Shown here one piece after another: positions 35,400 through 44,206 of a DNA stretch of 64,000 bases. The translations under genes were made by a program, and so were the position numbers. The stretch is taken from positions 1 to 64,000 of the forward strand of contig NZ_FXTE01000013.1 of assembly GCF_900182615.1 (NCBI RefSeq), in the 5' to 3' direction. The stretch's first letter is position 1. Every line of letters starts with the position of its first letter. Under the pieces are notes generated by a model, which did not search any database, was not told where the DNA came from, and was given only the letters and a program-made list of their open reading frames with translations. Origin of the DNA: Ruegeria faecimaris (lineage in GTDB: Bacteria > Pseudomonadota > Alphaproteobacteria > Rhodobacterales > Rhodobacteraceae).

Positions 35400-35918
35400 T
35401 TAAGCTGAACGGCTAGCGGTGTCAACCTTGCGCGCAGGAAGCCAGTTATTGACCGCATCAACCAGCCGATGCGCGCCACGACCGTTCGAGAACGCTTCGA
35501 CGATGGGATGACGTCCCGCGCTCATCCCCTTGTCCAATATTAGCACAGGGCGATAGAGGGTGGATGACCCCTTGTCGCTTCTAGATATCGTGCTTTCAAT
35601 CTCCGCATGGGATAGGTTTGAAAGCACATGCTCGACAGTCTCATAGCCAAAAACGGACTGCCTGCGGATCATAATGCGGTCTTCCTTTCGGTCCAGGATG
35701 ACCTGAACACGACGGACAAATGCGCAGAATGCTCCAAAACCCATTCCACCGCCGAACAGTGCAAAGAAGATGCCGAACAAGATGCCCTCACCGCCTTCGC
35801 TGGCCAAGAACAGGCCTGCGCCGACAAATGCCAGAATGAAGAAGACCAGCATGATGCCGATAAACCAAGGGGTACCGGAAAGGATCAACTGGTTAGAGGA
35901 ATTGCGCGTCACTTTCAT
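35400..35918 (-). CDS. Membrane protein of unknown function, 172 residues
   Basis: A 172-residue protein with two membrane helices close together (about 18-40 and 46-68, the second glycine-rich GILFGIFFALFGGGMGFGAF), followed by a cytoplasmic beta-rich domain with VQVILDRKEDRIMIRRQSVF. This layout, two helices then a PH-like domain, resembles small membrane-associated proteins of unknown role. It has no recognised family. Its own promoter should lie in the 88-base gap to the divergent prolyl-tRNA editing gene. Confidence 0.65.
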   Translation of the reverse strand: MKVTRNSSNQLILSGTPWFIGIMLVFFILAFVGAGLFLASEGGEGILFGIFFALFGGGMGFGAFCAFVRRVQVILDRKEDRIMIRRQSVFGYETVEHVLSNLSHAEIESTISRSDKGSSTLYRPVLILDKGMSAGRHPIVEAFSNGRGAHRLVDAVNNWLPARKVDTASRSA

Positions 35919-36006
35919 GGCGGCACGCTAGCACCCGTTTTGCGGTTTGTCTCGGCTTGAAATCGTACCCGTGTTGGGCGATGAGCGAGGCAGACAGGAG
36001 GTTCCC

Positions 36007-36537
36007 ATGGACGCATCATCCGCTTTTCAAGACACATTGCCGCTCAGTTCCGATGGGCTGTTGGCGCAGCTGGATGCGTGGGGCCTGACCTATAGGCTGC
36101 ATACCCACATCCCGCTGCGCACGGTTGAGGATGCGAAAGGCGTCGAAGACCAGTTTCTTGTGCCGGGTGAGCGTACCCTGCGCCTCAAGAACCTCTATCT
36201 GCGCGATAAGAAAAAGCGGAACTATCTGGTGACGCTGGAACAGAGCCGCGACATCGACCTCAAGGCGCTGGGCGCCGAGCTGGGTGTCGGCAGCCTGTCC
36301 TTTGGCTCGGCGGATCGGCTGTTGCAAAACCTCGGCATCCGCCCTGGGGCTGTCAGCCCGCTGGCGATGATCAACGGGGTGCAGAATGATGTACGCTTTT
36401 ACATGGATGCTGCCGCACAACAGGCCGATGTGATCAACATGCATCCCTTGGTCAACGACCGCACAGTTGCCATCTCGCGCGCTGATTTGATGGCCTTCTT
36501 CGATCGGATTACATGCGCGGTGAACTGGCTGCCCTGA
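36007..36537 (+). CDS. Prolyl-tRNA editing protein (YbaK/ProX family)
   Basis: A 176-residue free-standing trans-editing domain related to the insertion domain of prolyl-tRNA synthetase. Such proteins remove alanine (or cysteine) wrongly attached to tRNA-Pro. Family features are the N-terminal HTHIPLRTVEDA, LKNLYLRDKKKRNYLVTLEQ with the catalytic lysine region, GSLSFGSADRLLQNLGI and PGAVSPLAMINGVQNDVRFY. This ProXp-ala form is usual in Alphaproteobacteria. AGGAGG is five bases before the ATG at 36007, which excludes the longer frame. Its TGA abuts the stop of the convergent racemase gene. Confidence 0.9.
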   Translation: MDASSAFQDTLPLSSDGLLAQLDAWGLTYRLHTHIPLRTVEDAKGVEDQFLVPGERTLRLKNLYLRDKKKRNYLVTLEQSRDIDLKALGAELGVGSLSFGSADRLLQNLGIRPGAVSPLAMINGVQNDVRFYMDAAAQQADVINMHPLVNDRTVAISRADLMAFFDRITCAVNWLP

Positions 36538-37278
36538 TCAGGGCACTAACGCCTCCTCCAGGGCCGCGGCCACATGTGCAGCGGACGGGTTGATGAACAG
36601 ATGCCCGTCAGCCTCGAACACAGGGTCGTCCAGATGATCGGGAAAGGCCAGCGGCAGTTCCGTACAGGCCAGAAGGATTGCGGTTCCGTGTTCGGCATGC
36701 CGGTTACAAAAGGCCAGCAGGCGCGCACGGGCGCTTTCTGACGCGCCGCCGTAGAAATCACCGTCGATCATCGCTTGCATCTTTGCAATTTCGCTTTCGG
36801 GCAGGCGGGCGTTTGCGCTGATGCCAATCTCGCCCAGCTTGTTGGCATAGTGCGTCGCCTGCATCGTTACCGTGGTGCCCAGAACCAGCGCGCGCGTGGC
36901 GTCTGTCGAGGCCGTAACCTCGGCGGTTGCATCGAAGATGCTGAGAATGGGCATCGTAACGCCCTGTCGGATTGCATGCAGCCGCGCGTGGGGTGTGTTC
37001 GAGGCGATAATCCCAAAGTCACAGCCAGCGGCTTCAAGAGTTAACAAAGCTTCCCGAAATACAGCATCAAATCCGGTCCAACTGCCCTCATCGCCAGCGA
37101 CGCCGCGTAGGGCACGGGTTTTAGCCTGGGTCACGGACTCGATGGTCATGGGTGGGATGGGCAGAGTGGATCCATGTCCGCGCTGGGCGAAAAACCGCCC
37201 CGAGCCTTCGGCAATCGCGCGGTAATAATCAACGGTCGAGGCCCAGCCCACGCCGCCCAGAATGCCGATCTTTTTCAT
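36538..37278 (-). CDS. Aspartate/glutamate racemase family protein
   Basis: A 246-residue PLP-independent racemase-fold protein: KKIGILGGVGWASTVDYYRA at the start, then the two active-site segments. The first, IIASNTPHARL, has serine (Ser93) where most members have the catalytic cysteine; the second, LLACTELPLAF, keeps Cys205. E. coli YgeA also replaces the first cysteine, by threonine, and is limited to L-amino acids, so a narrow or one-sided activity is possible. I start at 37278; the frame continues 22 residues to a TTG next to the azoreductase stop. Confidence 0.82.
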   Translation of the reverse strand: MKKIGILGGVGWASTVDYYRAIAEGSGRFFAQRGHGSTLPIPPMTIESVTQAKTRALRGVAGDEGSWTGFDAVFREALLTLEAAGCDFGIIASNTPHARLHAIRQGVTMPILSIFDATAEVTASTDATRALVLGTTVTMQATHYANKLGEIGISANARLPESEIAKMQAMIDGDFYGGASESARARLLAFCNRHAEHGTAILLACTELPLAFPDHLDDPVFEADGHLFINPSAAHVAAALEEALVP

Positions 37279-37344
37279 TGCGTGCGTCCAGTCTGCCCAT
37301 TTGGTATCCAGGACAGACTGGACGCTTTCTGAGGTGAAGGTCAA

Positions 37345-37926
37345 TCAGGCTGCCAGTTGCGAAACCGCATTTCGTGCATTGCTGAGAGAACCTTCGGCAT
37401 CCAGCGCCAACTGGTCGGCGGCGACGATTTCGACGTCATGGATACCGATAAAGCCAAGTACATGCTTGGCATAGGAGGTGGCAAAATCGACATCAGACCC
37501 GACAGCTGTGCCACCCGACGCCACGGCTAAAACCGCGCGCTTTCCATCCAACAAGCCTTTTGGACCGCTTTCGGAATACGAAAAGGTCACTCCGACGCGG
37601 GCAATCAGGTCGATCCAGGCTTTGAACGCCGCGGGCACCGAGAAATTGTAGATCGGCAGGCCTATGACAAGCGTATCGGCCTGCTGCAGTTCGGTTACCA
37701 GCTCGTCAGACAGGGATAACTGGTCCTGTTGCATGGCACTGCGCTGATCGGCAGGGGTGAAATTTGCGCTGACCCAGGCTTCGGTCAGCAGCGGCAGGGG
37801 AGTGGCAAGGTCACGGCGAATTATGCGGTCAGCGCCCAGGTGATTGACGATGCGTGCCGACAGGTCACGAGTGGTCGAGCCTTCGCGGCGGGCCGATGCG
37901 TCGATATGCAGGATAGTTTTGGTCAT
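37345..37926 (-). CDS. azoR: FMN-dependent NADH azoreductase/quinone reductase
   Basis: A 193-residue flavodoxin-fold enzyme: ILHIDASARREGSTTRDLSA binds the FMN phosphate, LVIGLPIYNFSVPAAFKAWID and the following RVGVTFSYSESGPKGLLDGK are typical of AzoR, and AVASGGTAVGSDVDFATSY comes later. It reduces quinones and azo compounds with two electrons using NADH. It is divergent to a LysR regulator, which probably controls it. Confidence 0.9.
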   Translation of the reverse strand: MTKTILHIDASARREGSTTRDLSARIVNHLGADRIIRRDLATPLPLLTEAWVSANFTPADQRSAMQQDQLSLSDELVTELQQADTLVIGLPIYNFSVPAAFKAWIDLIARVGVTFSYSESGPKGLLDGKRAVLAVASGGTAVGSDVDFATSYAKHVLGFIGIHDVEIVAADQLALDAEGSLSNARNAVSQLAA

Positions 37927-38043
37927 GGTTCAATTTCCTTTGGTGTACAGGATGTGTCTTGGCCCGATATGAGCGTTGCGCGAGCGAACAAAACTCTGGT
38001 AAGTCAACAGGGTCTGTTAGAATTTGCACAATGGAAAACCGCA

Positions 38044-38922
38044 GTGGACAACTGGGACGAGGTAAGAACCGCCTATCAGGTGGCGCGTATGGGAACGGTC
38101 AGTGGCGCGGCGGAGGTCCTGGGTGTGCATCATGCCACCGTCATTCGCCACATTGATGCAATTGAGGCCCGGCTGGCGGTCAAGCTGTTCCAGCGCCATG
38201 CGCGCGGCTATACCCCGACAGAAGCCGGAGAGGACCTGTTGCGTGTGGCACAGGCGACTGAGGATCAGTTCAATCAACTGATCGGCCGGATGAAGGGTCG
38301 GGGTGATGACGTGTCGGGCGAGTTGGTCGTGACGTCGCTGTCCTCTCTGGCGTCTTTGGTGGTGCCGGTTCTTGCCGAGTTTCAGCGACGGCACCCTGAA
38401 CTGATCGTCCGGTATCTGACCGGTGATCGGCTGTTTCGTCTGGAATATGGCGAGGCGCACGTGGCGATCCGTGCCGGGTCAGCGCCTGATCAGCCCGACA
38501 ACGTGGTTCAGTCCTTTATGAAGCAAGAGGTCGGGTTATACGCCAGCACCGATTATGTCGCGCTGCACGGCAAGCCTGGCAGCCTGGATGACTTTGCGGA
38601 TCATTCTTTCATCAGTACCGATGACGAAAACAGCCGAGCGCCGTTTTCCCGCTGGTTGCGCCAGACCGTGCCAGCCGAGCGCATCACCTTCCGTTGTACC
38701 AACAACTTCTGTATCCGCGAGGCGGTCCTGTCCGGCGCGGGTATCGGTTTCATGCCACGTTGGTCAGCTGCAGGAGATCCGAATCTGGTCGAAGTGATCG
38801 ACCCGATGCCGGAGTGGTTTGGTGATCTGTGGCTTGTTACCCATGTGGATCTGCATCGCACGACCAAGGTGCAGGCCTTTCTGACCTATCTGAAAGAGCA
38901 ATCCAAGAGCTGGGCAAAATGA
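38044..38922 (+). CDS. LysR family transcriptional regulator
   Basis: A 292-residue LysR regulator if started at GTG 38044 (DNWDEVRTAYQVARMGTVSG). The helix-turn-helix is AAEVLGVHHATVIRHIDAIE with LFQRHARGYTPTEAGEDLL, and the effector domain begins at SGELVVTSLSSLASLVVPVL. In-frame ATG codons upstream (37969 and earlier) would add residues that do not fit the family. It diverges from azoR across about 120 bases and overlaps the following transporter gene by ATGA, so it may control both. Confidence 0.85.
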   Translation: MDNWDEVRTAYQVARMGTVSGAAEVLGVHHATVIRHIDAIEARLAVKLFQRHARGYTPTEAGEDLLRVAQATEDQFNQLIGRMKGRGDDVSGELVVTSLSSLASLVVPVLAEFQRRHPELIVRYLTGDRLFRLEYGEAHVAIRAGSAPDQPDNVVQSFMKQEVGLYASTDYVALHGKPGSLDDFADHSFISTDDENSRAPFSRWLRQTVPAERITFRCTNNFCIREAVLSGAGIGFMPRWSAAGDPNLVEVIDPMPEWFGDLWLVTHVDLHRTTKVQAFLTYLKEQSKSWAK

Positions 38923-39833
38923 GTCAACAGGCGCGTGGCCATCTGGCCATGCTGATTTTTTCGGCCCTGGTTGCAGGGAGTTTCTCGCTGGGGTCACTGA
39001 TCGCCAATCAGATCGCGCCCGAAGCCATTACCGCGGCCCGGTTCGGCATCGCATCCGTGGTGATTGGGGGTGCCGCCCTTATGACCACCGGTCTGCCGCG
39101 CAGCGCGGCACAAGCCCCGTGGCGCTATTTGGTTCTGGGCGGAGTATTCGCGGCCTATTTCGTGTTGATGTTCTACGGGTTGAAAACTGCACCGCCTGTC
39201 AACGCGGCAGCGGTCTTTACGCTGACTCCGGTTATGGCCGCATTCGCCGGTTGGATCTTGTTGCGCCAGATCACCACACCAAGGATGGCGCTTGCACTGA
39301 CCCTTGGGGCAGTCGGCGCGCTGTGGGTGATCTTTCGCGCCGATTGGCAAGCCGTGCGCGCGTTCGATATCGGGCAGGGGGAAATCATCTATTTCTGGGG
39401 CTGTGTCGCGCATGCTTTGTATACCCCCCTTGTACGCAAGCTGAACCGTGGAGAGCCTGCAGTGGTGTTTACCTTTGGTACGCTTCTGGCGGGATGCCTG
39501 ATGCTGACGATCTACGGCTGGTCCGAGATCCGTGCTACCGACTGGACGAACCTGCCAGCAATCGTCTGGGTGGGTTTGATTTATGTTTCGGTCTTTGCAA
39601 CCGCGGCAAGTTTCGTGCTGGTTCAGTATTCAACGCTGCGCCTGCCATCGGCAAAGGTGATGGCTTATACTTATCTGGTTCCCAGTTGGGTCATTCTGTG
39701 GGAAATCTCTCTGGGGCAGCAGGCGGTTGGCCCTGTCGTCTATTTTGGTGCCGGTCTGACGATCCTGGCCCTGGTTTTGCTGCTGAAATCCGAGGAGGGC
39801 AAACCCGCGCGTCCTTTGCCGCAAGCTGATTGA
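38919..39833 (+). CDS. DMT superfamily transporter (EamA)
   Basis: A 304-residue membrane protein with ten helices in two EamA repeats. Examples are MLIFSALVAGSFSLGSLIAN, TAPPVNAAAVFTLTPVMAAF in the first half and LRLPSAKVMAYTYLVPSWVI in the second. It probably exports or imports small metabolites. ATGA overlap with the LysR gene suggests one transcript. Confidence 0.87.
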   Translation: MSQQARGHLAMLIFSALVAGSFSLGSLIANQIAPEAITAARFGIASVVIGGAALMTTGLPRSAAQAPWRYLVLGGVFAAYFVLMFYGLKTAPPVNAAAVFTLTPVMAAFAGWILLRQITTPRMALALTLGAVGALWVIFRADWQAVRAFDIGQGEIIYFWGCVAHALYTPLVRKLNRGEPAVVFTFGTLLAGCLMLTIYGWSEIRATDWTNLPAIVWVGLIYVSVFATAASFVLVQYSTLRLPSAKVMAYTYLVPSWVILWEISLGQQAVGPVVYFGAGLTILALVLLLKSEEGKPARPLPQAD

Positions 39834-39902
39834 ACTTGTGAAACGACCAAATTGTGTCAGGCTTGGTCCTAGACCAGAATATGAAACGTCCAAGGGGACG
39901 AC

Positions 39903-40166
39903 ATGAAACCAGTTCTTTCCATAATGATATTGGTGGCTTGCGGCGCCTGTGCCGGGTCATCTGAAACGGATTTACAAGCCAGTTGCGAGGCGCTGGTCGC
40001 AGCCGAAACTGGAACGCGGCCCGGGGATGTTCGGGCATTGTCCACCGATACCGAACCGGGCGGGTCGGTCACGACGGTTTCCGTTACCGGGGCCCAGGCC
40101 CCGTGGTTGTGTCGGGCGGACCCTTCGGGGGTCGTGACCGGTGTTGAATACAGTCAGGAAGGCTAG
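39903..40166 (+). CDS. Small putative lipoprotein, 87 residues
   Basis: An 87-residue protein beginning MKPVLSIMILVACGACAGSS. A lipobox LVAC places the lipidated cysteine at residue 13. The mature part has two more cysteines and ends with APWLCRADPSGVVTGVEYSQ, a pattern seen in small roseobacter envelope proteins. Function unknown. It is flanked by a transporter gene and a universal stress gene. Confidence 0.65.
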   Translation: MKPVLSIMILVACGACAGSSETDLQASCEALVAAETGTRPGDVRALSTDTEPGGSVTTVSVTGAQAPWLCRADPSGVVTGVEYSQEG

Positions 40167-40265
40167 CCCGTTTCAATGTTTGACCAAGCGGGCGACGGTG
40201 TTGAGGCAGATCAAGGCCTGGCACCCTCTGATTTCTCTATGCTTCAGGCCAAGGAGGAACGTCCC

Positions 40266-40679
40266 ATGTACAGTCATATCATGATCCCGGTTGATCTTCA
40301 TCTGCCACCCGAGGTGCGCAAGGCCGCCAAAGTTGCAGCAGCTATAGCCGAATGGCAGGGGGCCAAGATTACTTTGGTCAGTGTCACCGGCACCCAACCG
40401 GGTGACCCTGTTCAGTCAGATGCTGCGATTGACAAGAACCTACGTGATTTTGCCAAACAGTTGGCTGAAAGCAGCGGGACTGAAGTGGCGTATCGCAATA
40501 TCCATTCGGTTGATGTCGCCGCCGAAGTTGACGGTGACTTGACACGGACTGCCGAAGAAATCGAAGCTGACCTTATCGTCGTCGGCACCCATGCGCCGCG
40601 TATTACCGACTATATATTCTCGAGCCATGCGGGGTATTTGGCGAAACATGCCAGTGTCTCTGTTTTTGTAGTCAGGTAG
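40266..40679 (+). CDS. Universal stress protein (UspA family)
   Basis: A 137-residue UspA-domain protein: YSHIMIPVDLHLPPEVRKAA at the start, middle TLVSVTGTQPGDP and the end DLIVVGTHAPRITDYIFSSH. The usual ATP-binding G-2x-G-9x-G-S/T pattern is incomplete (GTHAPRITDY lacks the second glycine), so it may not bind ATP. AAGGAGG precedes the ATG at 40266, which decides the start over an ATG 90 bases upstream. Confidence 0.88.
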   Translation: MYSHIMIPVDLHLPPEVRKAAKVAAAIAEWQGAKITLVSVTGTQPGDPVQSDAAIDKNLRDFAKQLAESSGTEVAYRNIHSVDVAAEVDGDLTRTAEEIEADLIVVGTHAPRITDYIFSSHAGYLAKHASVSVFVVR

Positions 40680-40684
40680 GCGGA

Positions 40685-41017
40685 TCATTCCTCGGCTGCG
40701 GGCAGTTCAACCTCAAGAAATCGTTCGAACGCGTCCAGATTGACCGGCTCGAACTGCCCGAACCCTTGCATCCAGACGGATGCGGATCGCAGCGCGTCAG
40801 GCTCCAGCTTGCACCACTTCACCCGTCCGCGCTTTTCTTGGCTGATCAGACCGGCTCTGGTCAGGATCACCAGGTGTTTTGAAATCGCGGCAAGCGACAT
40901 CTCGAACGGTTCGGCGACATCCGTCACAGCCATGTCATCCTCCAGCAGCATCGCAAGGATGGCGCGGCGTGTGGGGTCGGCAAGGGCCGCAAAAACGGTA
41001 TCGAGATCGTTGGACAT
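40685..41017 (-). CDS. ArsR family transcriptional regulator
   Basis: A 110-residue winged-helix repressor: VFAALADPTRRAILAMLLED, VAEPFEMSLAAISKHLVILT as recognition region, and a wing with QEKRGRVKWCKLEP. No metal-binding CxC motif is in the recognition helix, so it is likely a non-metal type, as in the group next to SRPBCC genes. It diverges from an EamA transporter gene across 83 bases. Confidence 0.88.
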   Translation of the reverse strand: MSNDLDTVFAALADPTRRAILAMLLEDDMAVTDVAEPFEMSLAAISKHLVILTRAGLISQEKRGRVKWCKLEPDALRSASVWMQGFGQFEPVNLDAFERFLEVELPAAEE

Positions 41018-41100
41018 ACTCCTTTCCTAAAGCGCAAGAACCGGTTTGACAATTTTCGGTATGAGGTCACTGTGCCCCGGCATGTGTTTCGGGGGTTGGG

Positions 41101-42012
41101 ATGTCACTAAAATACTGGCTGGTGATTTGTATTCTTGGCATCGGCTGGGGCATGTCCTTCATGTTTAATGCCATTTTGCTGCGGGAACTTGGGCCGCTTT
41201 CGGTGTCGATGGGACGGGTTGCATTTGGGGCGCTGGGGTGCTGGGTCTATGTGATCGGGGCGCGATTGCCAGTCAATCTGACACTGGCACGTGCGTTTGG
41301 GTTGTTGGGATTTGGTGCGCTCAGCTATGCCGCGCCCTTTGCCTTCTATGCGCTTGGGCAACAGCATATCGCTTCGGGTGTGGCAGGGATCGTCAATGCA
41401 ACGACACCGGCCTTTGCCGTCATTGTTTCGCATTTCTGGCCCGGAAGCGAACGTGCCACCCTGTTAAAGTCTCTGGGCGTGGTTTGCGGCTTCACCGGTA
41501 TCGTTGCGCTGTCCCTGCCTGTACTGGGCGGTGGCGCGTCGTCCGAATTTTGGGCGATCCTTCTGACACTTTGCGCACCGATCTGCTATGCGTTCTCAGT
41601 CAACATCGCGCGGGCCTTCCGGGATATGCAGCCTGTGGTTCTGACCGCCCTTGCATTGACGGGTGCTACGCTGGCCATCACGCCCTTGGCGCTTTGGCAA
41701 GAAGGACTACCCCATATAACCCGGGCCGAGACTTGGGCCTCGCTGGCGATGATTGGGTTTGTGCTGACATCCGCCGCCTTTATCGCGTTCTACTGGCTGC
41801 TGCCCAAAGTTGGCCCGACCAATATCTCGACAGTGACATTGATTGCGCCTGTTTCAGCGCTGGTGCTTGGAACATGGGTGCTGGGGGAAACCCTGCGGCC
41901 CGAGCATCTACTGGGAATGGCAGCGATCTTCGCCGGTCTGCTGCTGATCGACGGGCGCGTGATCAGACGTATCTGGCAGGGGGTGTCGGGCAAAGATCAA
42001 CCAAAAGGTTGA
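41101..42012 (+). CDS. DMT superfamily transporter (EamA)
   Basis: A 303-residue ten-helix transporter. It starts with YWLVICILGIGWGMSFMFNA and has the two EamA repeats; the second ends AAFIAFYWLLPKVGPTNIST and LIAPVSALVLGTWVLGETL, the common end of the repeat. The substrate is not evident. The ArsR gene lies divergently upstream and could control it. Confidence 0.87.
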   Translation: MSLKYWLVICILGIGWGMSFMFNAILLRELGPLSVSMGRVAFGALGCWVYVIGARLPVNLTLARAFGLLGFGALSYAAPFAFYALGQQHIASGVAGIVNATTPAFAVIVSHFWPGSERATLLKSLGVVCGFTGIVALSLPVLGGGASSEFWAILLTLCAPICYAFSVNIARAFRDMQPVVLTALALTGATLAITPLALWQEGLPHITRAETWASLAMIGFVLTSAAFIAFYWLLPKVGPTNISTVTLIAPVSALVLGTWVLGETLRPEHLLGMAAIFAGLLLIDGRVIRRIWQGVSGKDQPKG

Positions 42013-42137
42013 ATATGCGGATTCCGTACCTTTGTACCCGCTTCCTGTGGTTCGGGCTGATCACGCCTATGCTGACTCAGAATAAATACCTTTAAAAACA
42101 ACAGAGTAAAGTGCGGCAATTCGAGCTGCCAACGCCG

Positions 42138-42166
42138 TTGACTCTGCGCTCTCCGCCCCTTAGCAC
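42138..42166 (+). promoter_or_regulatory. Candidate promoter of the F0 ATP synthase operon
   Basis: TTGACT (42138-42143) is followed after 17 bases by TAGCAC (42161-42166), 31 bases before the atpI start. The -35 is good, the -10 weak. Confidence 0.3.
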
Positions 42167-42196
42167 CGTGCCCAAGACTGTACGAGGGAAACGCCC

Positions 42197-42529
42197 GTGA
42201 CTGATGATGACCAAAAGCAGCGTATGGCGCAGCTTGAGGCTAAGATCACGGCGGCGAAAAAGGCCAAGTCAAAGCCTGAGGCCCGTGCGGACGCCGATTA
42301 TTCGGGAGGCGAGCTTGCCTGGCGGATGGTCATCGAAATGGTATCCGGTCTGGGGATCGGATTTGGCATCGGATACGGGCTGGACAGCCTGTTCGGGACA
42401 ATCCCGATCTTTCTGGTGCTGTTCACATTGCTGGGTCTGGTCGCCGGGGTAAAGGTTATGCTCCGCAGCGCACAACAGGCGCAAGAGAAACAGATGGCCG
42501 ACAAGGCCGACGAAGACGAGAGGGACTGA
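42197..42529 (+). CDS. atpI: ATP synthase protein I (AtpI/AtpZ)
   Basis: A 110-residue membrane protein with two helices (about 45-66 and 72-92) between charged ends: [20 protein letters not shown] and [18 protein letters not shown]. AtpI helps assemble the c-ring or supplies Mg/Ca. The start is GTG at 42197 with GAGGGAA upstream. It opens the F0 operon, separated from the F1 genes as is usual in Rhodobacteraceae. Confidence 0.9.
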   Translation: MTDDDQKQRMAQLEAKITAAKKAKSKPEARADADYSGGELAWRMVIEMVSGLGIGFGIGYGLDSLFGTIPIFLVLFTLLGLVAGVKVMLRSAQQAQEKQMADKADEDERD

Positions 42530-42531
42530 AC

Positions 42532-43290
42532 GTGGCAACCGAGACCACCGCAGCAGAAGGCAGCAGCCTGGTTTTCCATCCGATGGATCAGTTCATCGTC
42601 AAACCGCTTTTTGGCGACGGTGCGATTGCTTGGTACACGCCCACTAACGTCACTCTGTGGCTGTTTTTCGCAATTCTCGCCGTGATCGGCCTGCTGGTGC
42701 TCAGCACGTCCAAGCGCGCCATTGTCCCGACGCGCATGCAGTCGGTGGCCGAACTGGCCTATGGCTTTATCTACAAGATGCTTGAAGACATCTGCGGCAA
42801 GGATGGCGTCAAATACTTCCCCTATGTCATGACCCTGTTCATGTTCATCGTGACCGCGAACTTCCTGGGTCTGATCCCGACCTCGTTCACAACTACATCG
42901 CATTTCGCCGTGACCATCCCACTGGCGCTGGCCGTGTTCCTGACTGTGACCATTCTGGGTTTTGTCAAGAACGGCGCCGGATTCCTGGGCCTGTTCTGGG
43001 TCTCCAGCGCGCCGCTGGCGCTGCGCCCGATCCTGGCGATTATCGAGCTGATCTCGTATTTCGTTCGCCCGGTCAGCCACTCTATTCGTCTTGCCGGTAA
43101 CGTCATGGCAGGCCACGCGGTTATCAAGGTTTTCGCAGGCTTTGCCGCGATTGCAGTGATCTCGCCTGTGTCCGTTCTGGCGATCACCGCAATGTACGGT
43201 CTTGAGGTCCTAGTGGCCTTTATCCAGGCCTACGTATTCACCATTCTGACCTGTGTATATCTGAAGGATGCACTGCATCCGTCGCACTAA
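42532..43290 (+). CDS. atpB: ATP synthase F0 subunit a
   Basis: A 252-residue polytopic subunit that forms the proton half-channels against the c-ring. The essential arginine is in [20 protein letters not shown], and [16 protein letters not shown] is the N-terminal signature. The GTG start at 42532 is two bases after the atpI stop. Confidence 0.96.
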   Translation: MATETTAAEGSSLVFHPMDQFIVKPLFGDGAIAWYTPTNVTLWLFFAILAVIGLLVLSTSKRAIVPTRMQSVAELAYGFIYKMLEDICGKDGVKYFPYVMTLFMFIVTANFLGLIPTSFTTTSHFAVTIPLALAVFLTVTILGFVKNGAGFLGLFWVSSAPLALRPILAIIELISYFVRPVSHSIRLAGNVMAGHAVIKVFAGFAAIAVISPVSVLAITAMYGLEVLVAFIQAYVFTILTCVYLKDALHPSH

Positions 43291-43338
43291 GGTCCGATAC
43301 CCAAACATCGAAACTTCCAATTCGTAAGGAGAAACATC

Positions 43339-43563
43339 ATGGAAGGCGATCTCGCACACATCGGCGCAGGCCTGGCAGCAATCGGTTCCGGCGCAGCCGC
43401 AATCGGGGTGGGCAACGTAGCAGGCAACTTCCTGGCTGGCGCTCTGCGCAACCCTTCGGCGGCTGCTTCGCAGACCGCAACCCTGTTCATCGGTATCGCA
43501 TTTGCAGAAGCCCTGGGGATCTTTGCATTCCTAGTTTCGCTGCTGCTGATGTTCGCCGTCTAA
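43339..43563 (+). CDS. atpE: ATP synthase F0 subunit c
   Basis: A 74-residue hairpin proteolipid. Helix 1 is [20 protein letters not shown], the polar loop is RNPSAA, and helix 2 carries the proton-binding glutamate in [24 protein letters not shown] lies nine bases upstream. A hairpin at 43588-43618 follows, which may set its expression above that of the other subunits. Confidence 0.97.
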   Translation: MEGDLAHIGAGLAAIGSGAAAIGVGNVAGNFLAGALRNPSAAASQTATLFIGIAFAEALGIFAFLVSLLLMFAV

Positions 43564-43587
43564 TCTGCGGAACCTGATCCTTACGCG

Positions 43588-43618
43588 CAGGTGGGCCCAA
43601 GCCATAGCGGCCCGCCTG
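43588..43618 (+). terminator. Intercistronic hairpin after atpE
   Basis: CAGGTGGGCC pairs with GGCCCGCCTG (one G-U pair) around an 11-base loop, between atpE and atpF'. Such a hairpin after atpE can protect the upstream message or attenuate read-through, in keeping with the high copy number of subunit c. Confidence 0.5.
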
Positions 43619-43649
43619 TTGTAAAGACAACGTTCCGACGGAGGACATC

Positions 43650-44201
43650 ATGGCGACAGAACCCGTATACGAAGAGGTGGCTGGCACCTGCGTTGACTCT
43701 CATGGGTCGGCGATTGGTATGCCTCAGCTTTGCTTCGATTGGTTCCCCAACCAGATTTTCTGGCTGGTCATCACGCTGGTCGTCATCTTTCTGGTCCTGT
43801 CCCGCGTGGCTCTGCCCCGCATCGCGGCAATCCTGGCGGAACGTCAGGGGACCATTACAAATGACCTGGCTGCGGCCGAAGATCTAAAGGCCAAAGCGGT
43901 CGAGGCTGAAGAGGCCTATAACAAGGCGCTGGCCGATGCCCGTTCTGAGGCACAGCGTATCGCTGCCGAAGCACGCGCCGAAATCCAGTCTGGTCTGGAT
44001 GACGCGGTTGCCAAGGCAGATGCTGAAATCGCTGCAAAAGCGGCTGAATCGGAAAAGGCTATTGCCGACATCCGTGCAGGTGCGCTGGAAAGCATTCAAA
44101 TCGTTGCCAAGGATACGGCAGTAGAACTAGTTACCGCTCTGGGTGGCGAGGCTGATGCCAAAACCATCAACGGTGCGGTTGACGCGCAGACAAAAGGATA
44201 A
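43650..44201 (+). CDS. atpF': ATP synthase F0 subunit b'
   Basis: A 183-residue peripheral-stalk subunit. A single membrane helix (about 31-52, [20 protein letters not shown]) follows a short N-terminal part with two cysteines; the rest is a long charged coiled coil. This is the b' copy of photosynthetic and related bacteria, paired with AtpF next to it. Some annotators use atpG for the same gene. Confidence 0.93.
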   Translation: MATEPVYEEVAGTCVDSHGSAIGMPQLCFDWFPNQIFWLVITLVVIFLVLSRVALPRIAAILAERQGTITNDLAAAEDLKAKAVEAEEAYNKALADARSEAQRIAAEARAEIQSGLDDAVAKADAEIAAKAAESEKAIADIRAGALESIQIVAKDTAVELVTALGGEADAKTINGAVDAQTKG

Positions 44202-44206
44202 GTGAC

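Noticed and set aside
35285..35400. Possible 4.5S RNA (ffs) next to ffh
   Set aside because: GC-rich hairpins exist, but the conserved GGAA...GCAG asymmetric-loop sequence of SRP RNA is absent.
36535..36540. Two stop codons meeting as TGATCA
   Set aside because: Back-to-back convergent stops are common in compact genomes and carry no clear function.
42013..42095. Extension of a plus-strand frame past the EamA transporter stop codon
   Set aside because: It continues an out-of-frame shadow of the transporter gene and does not resemble a protein.
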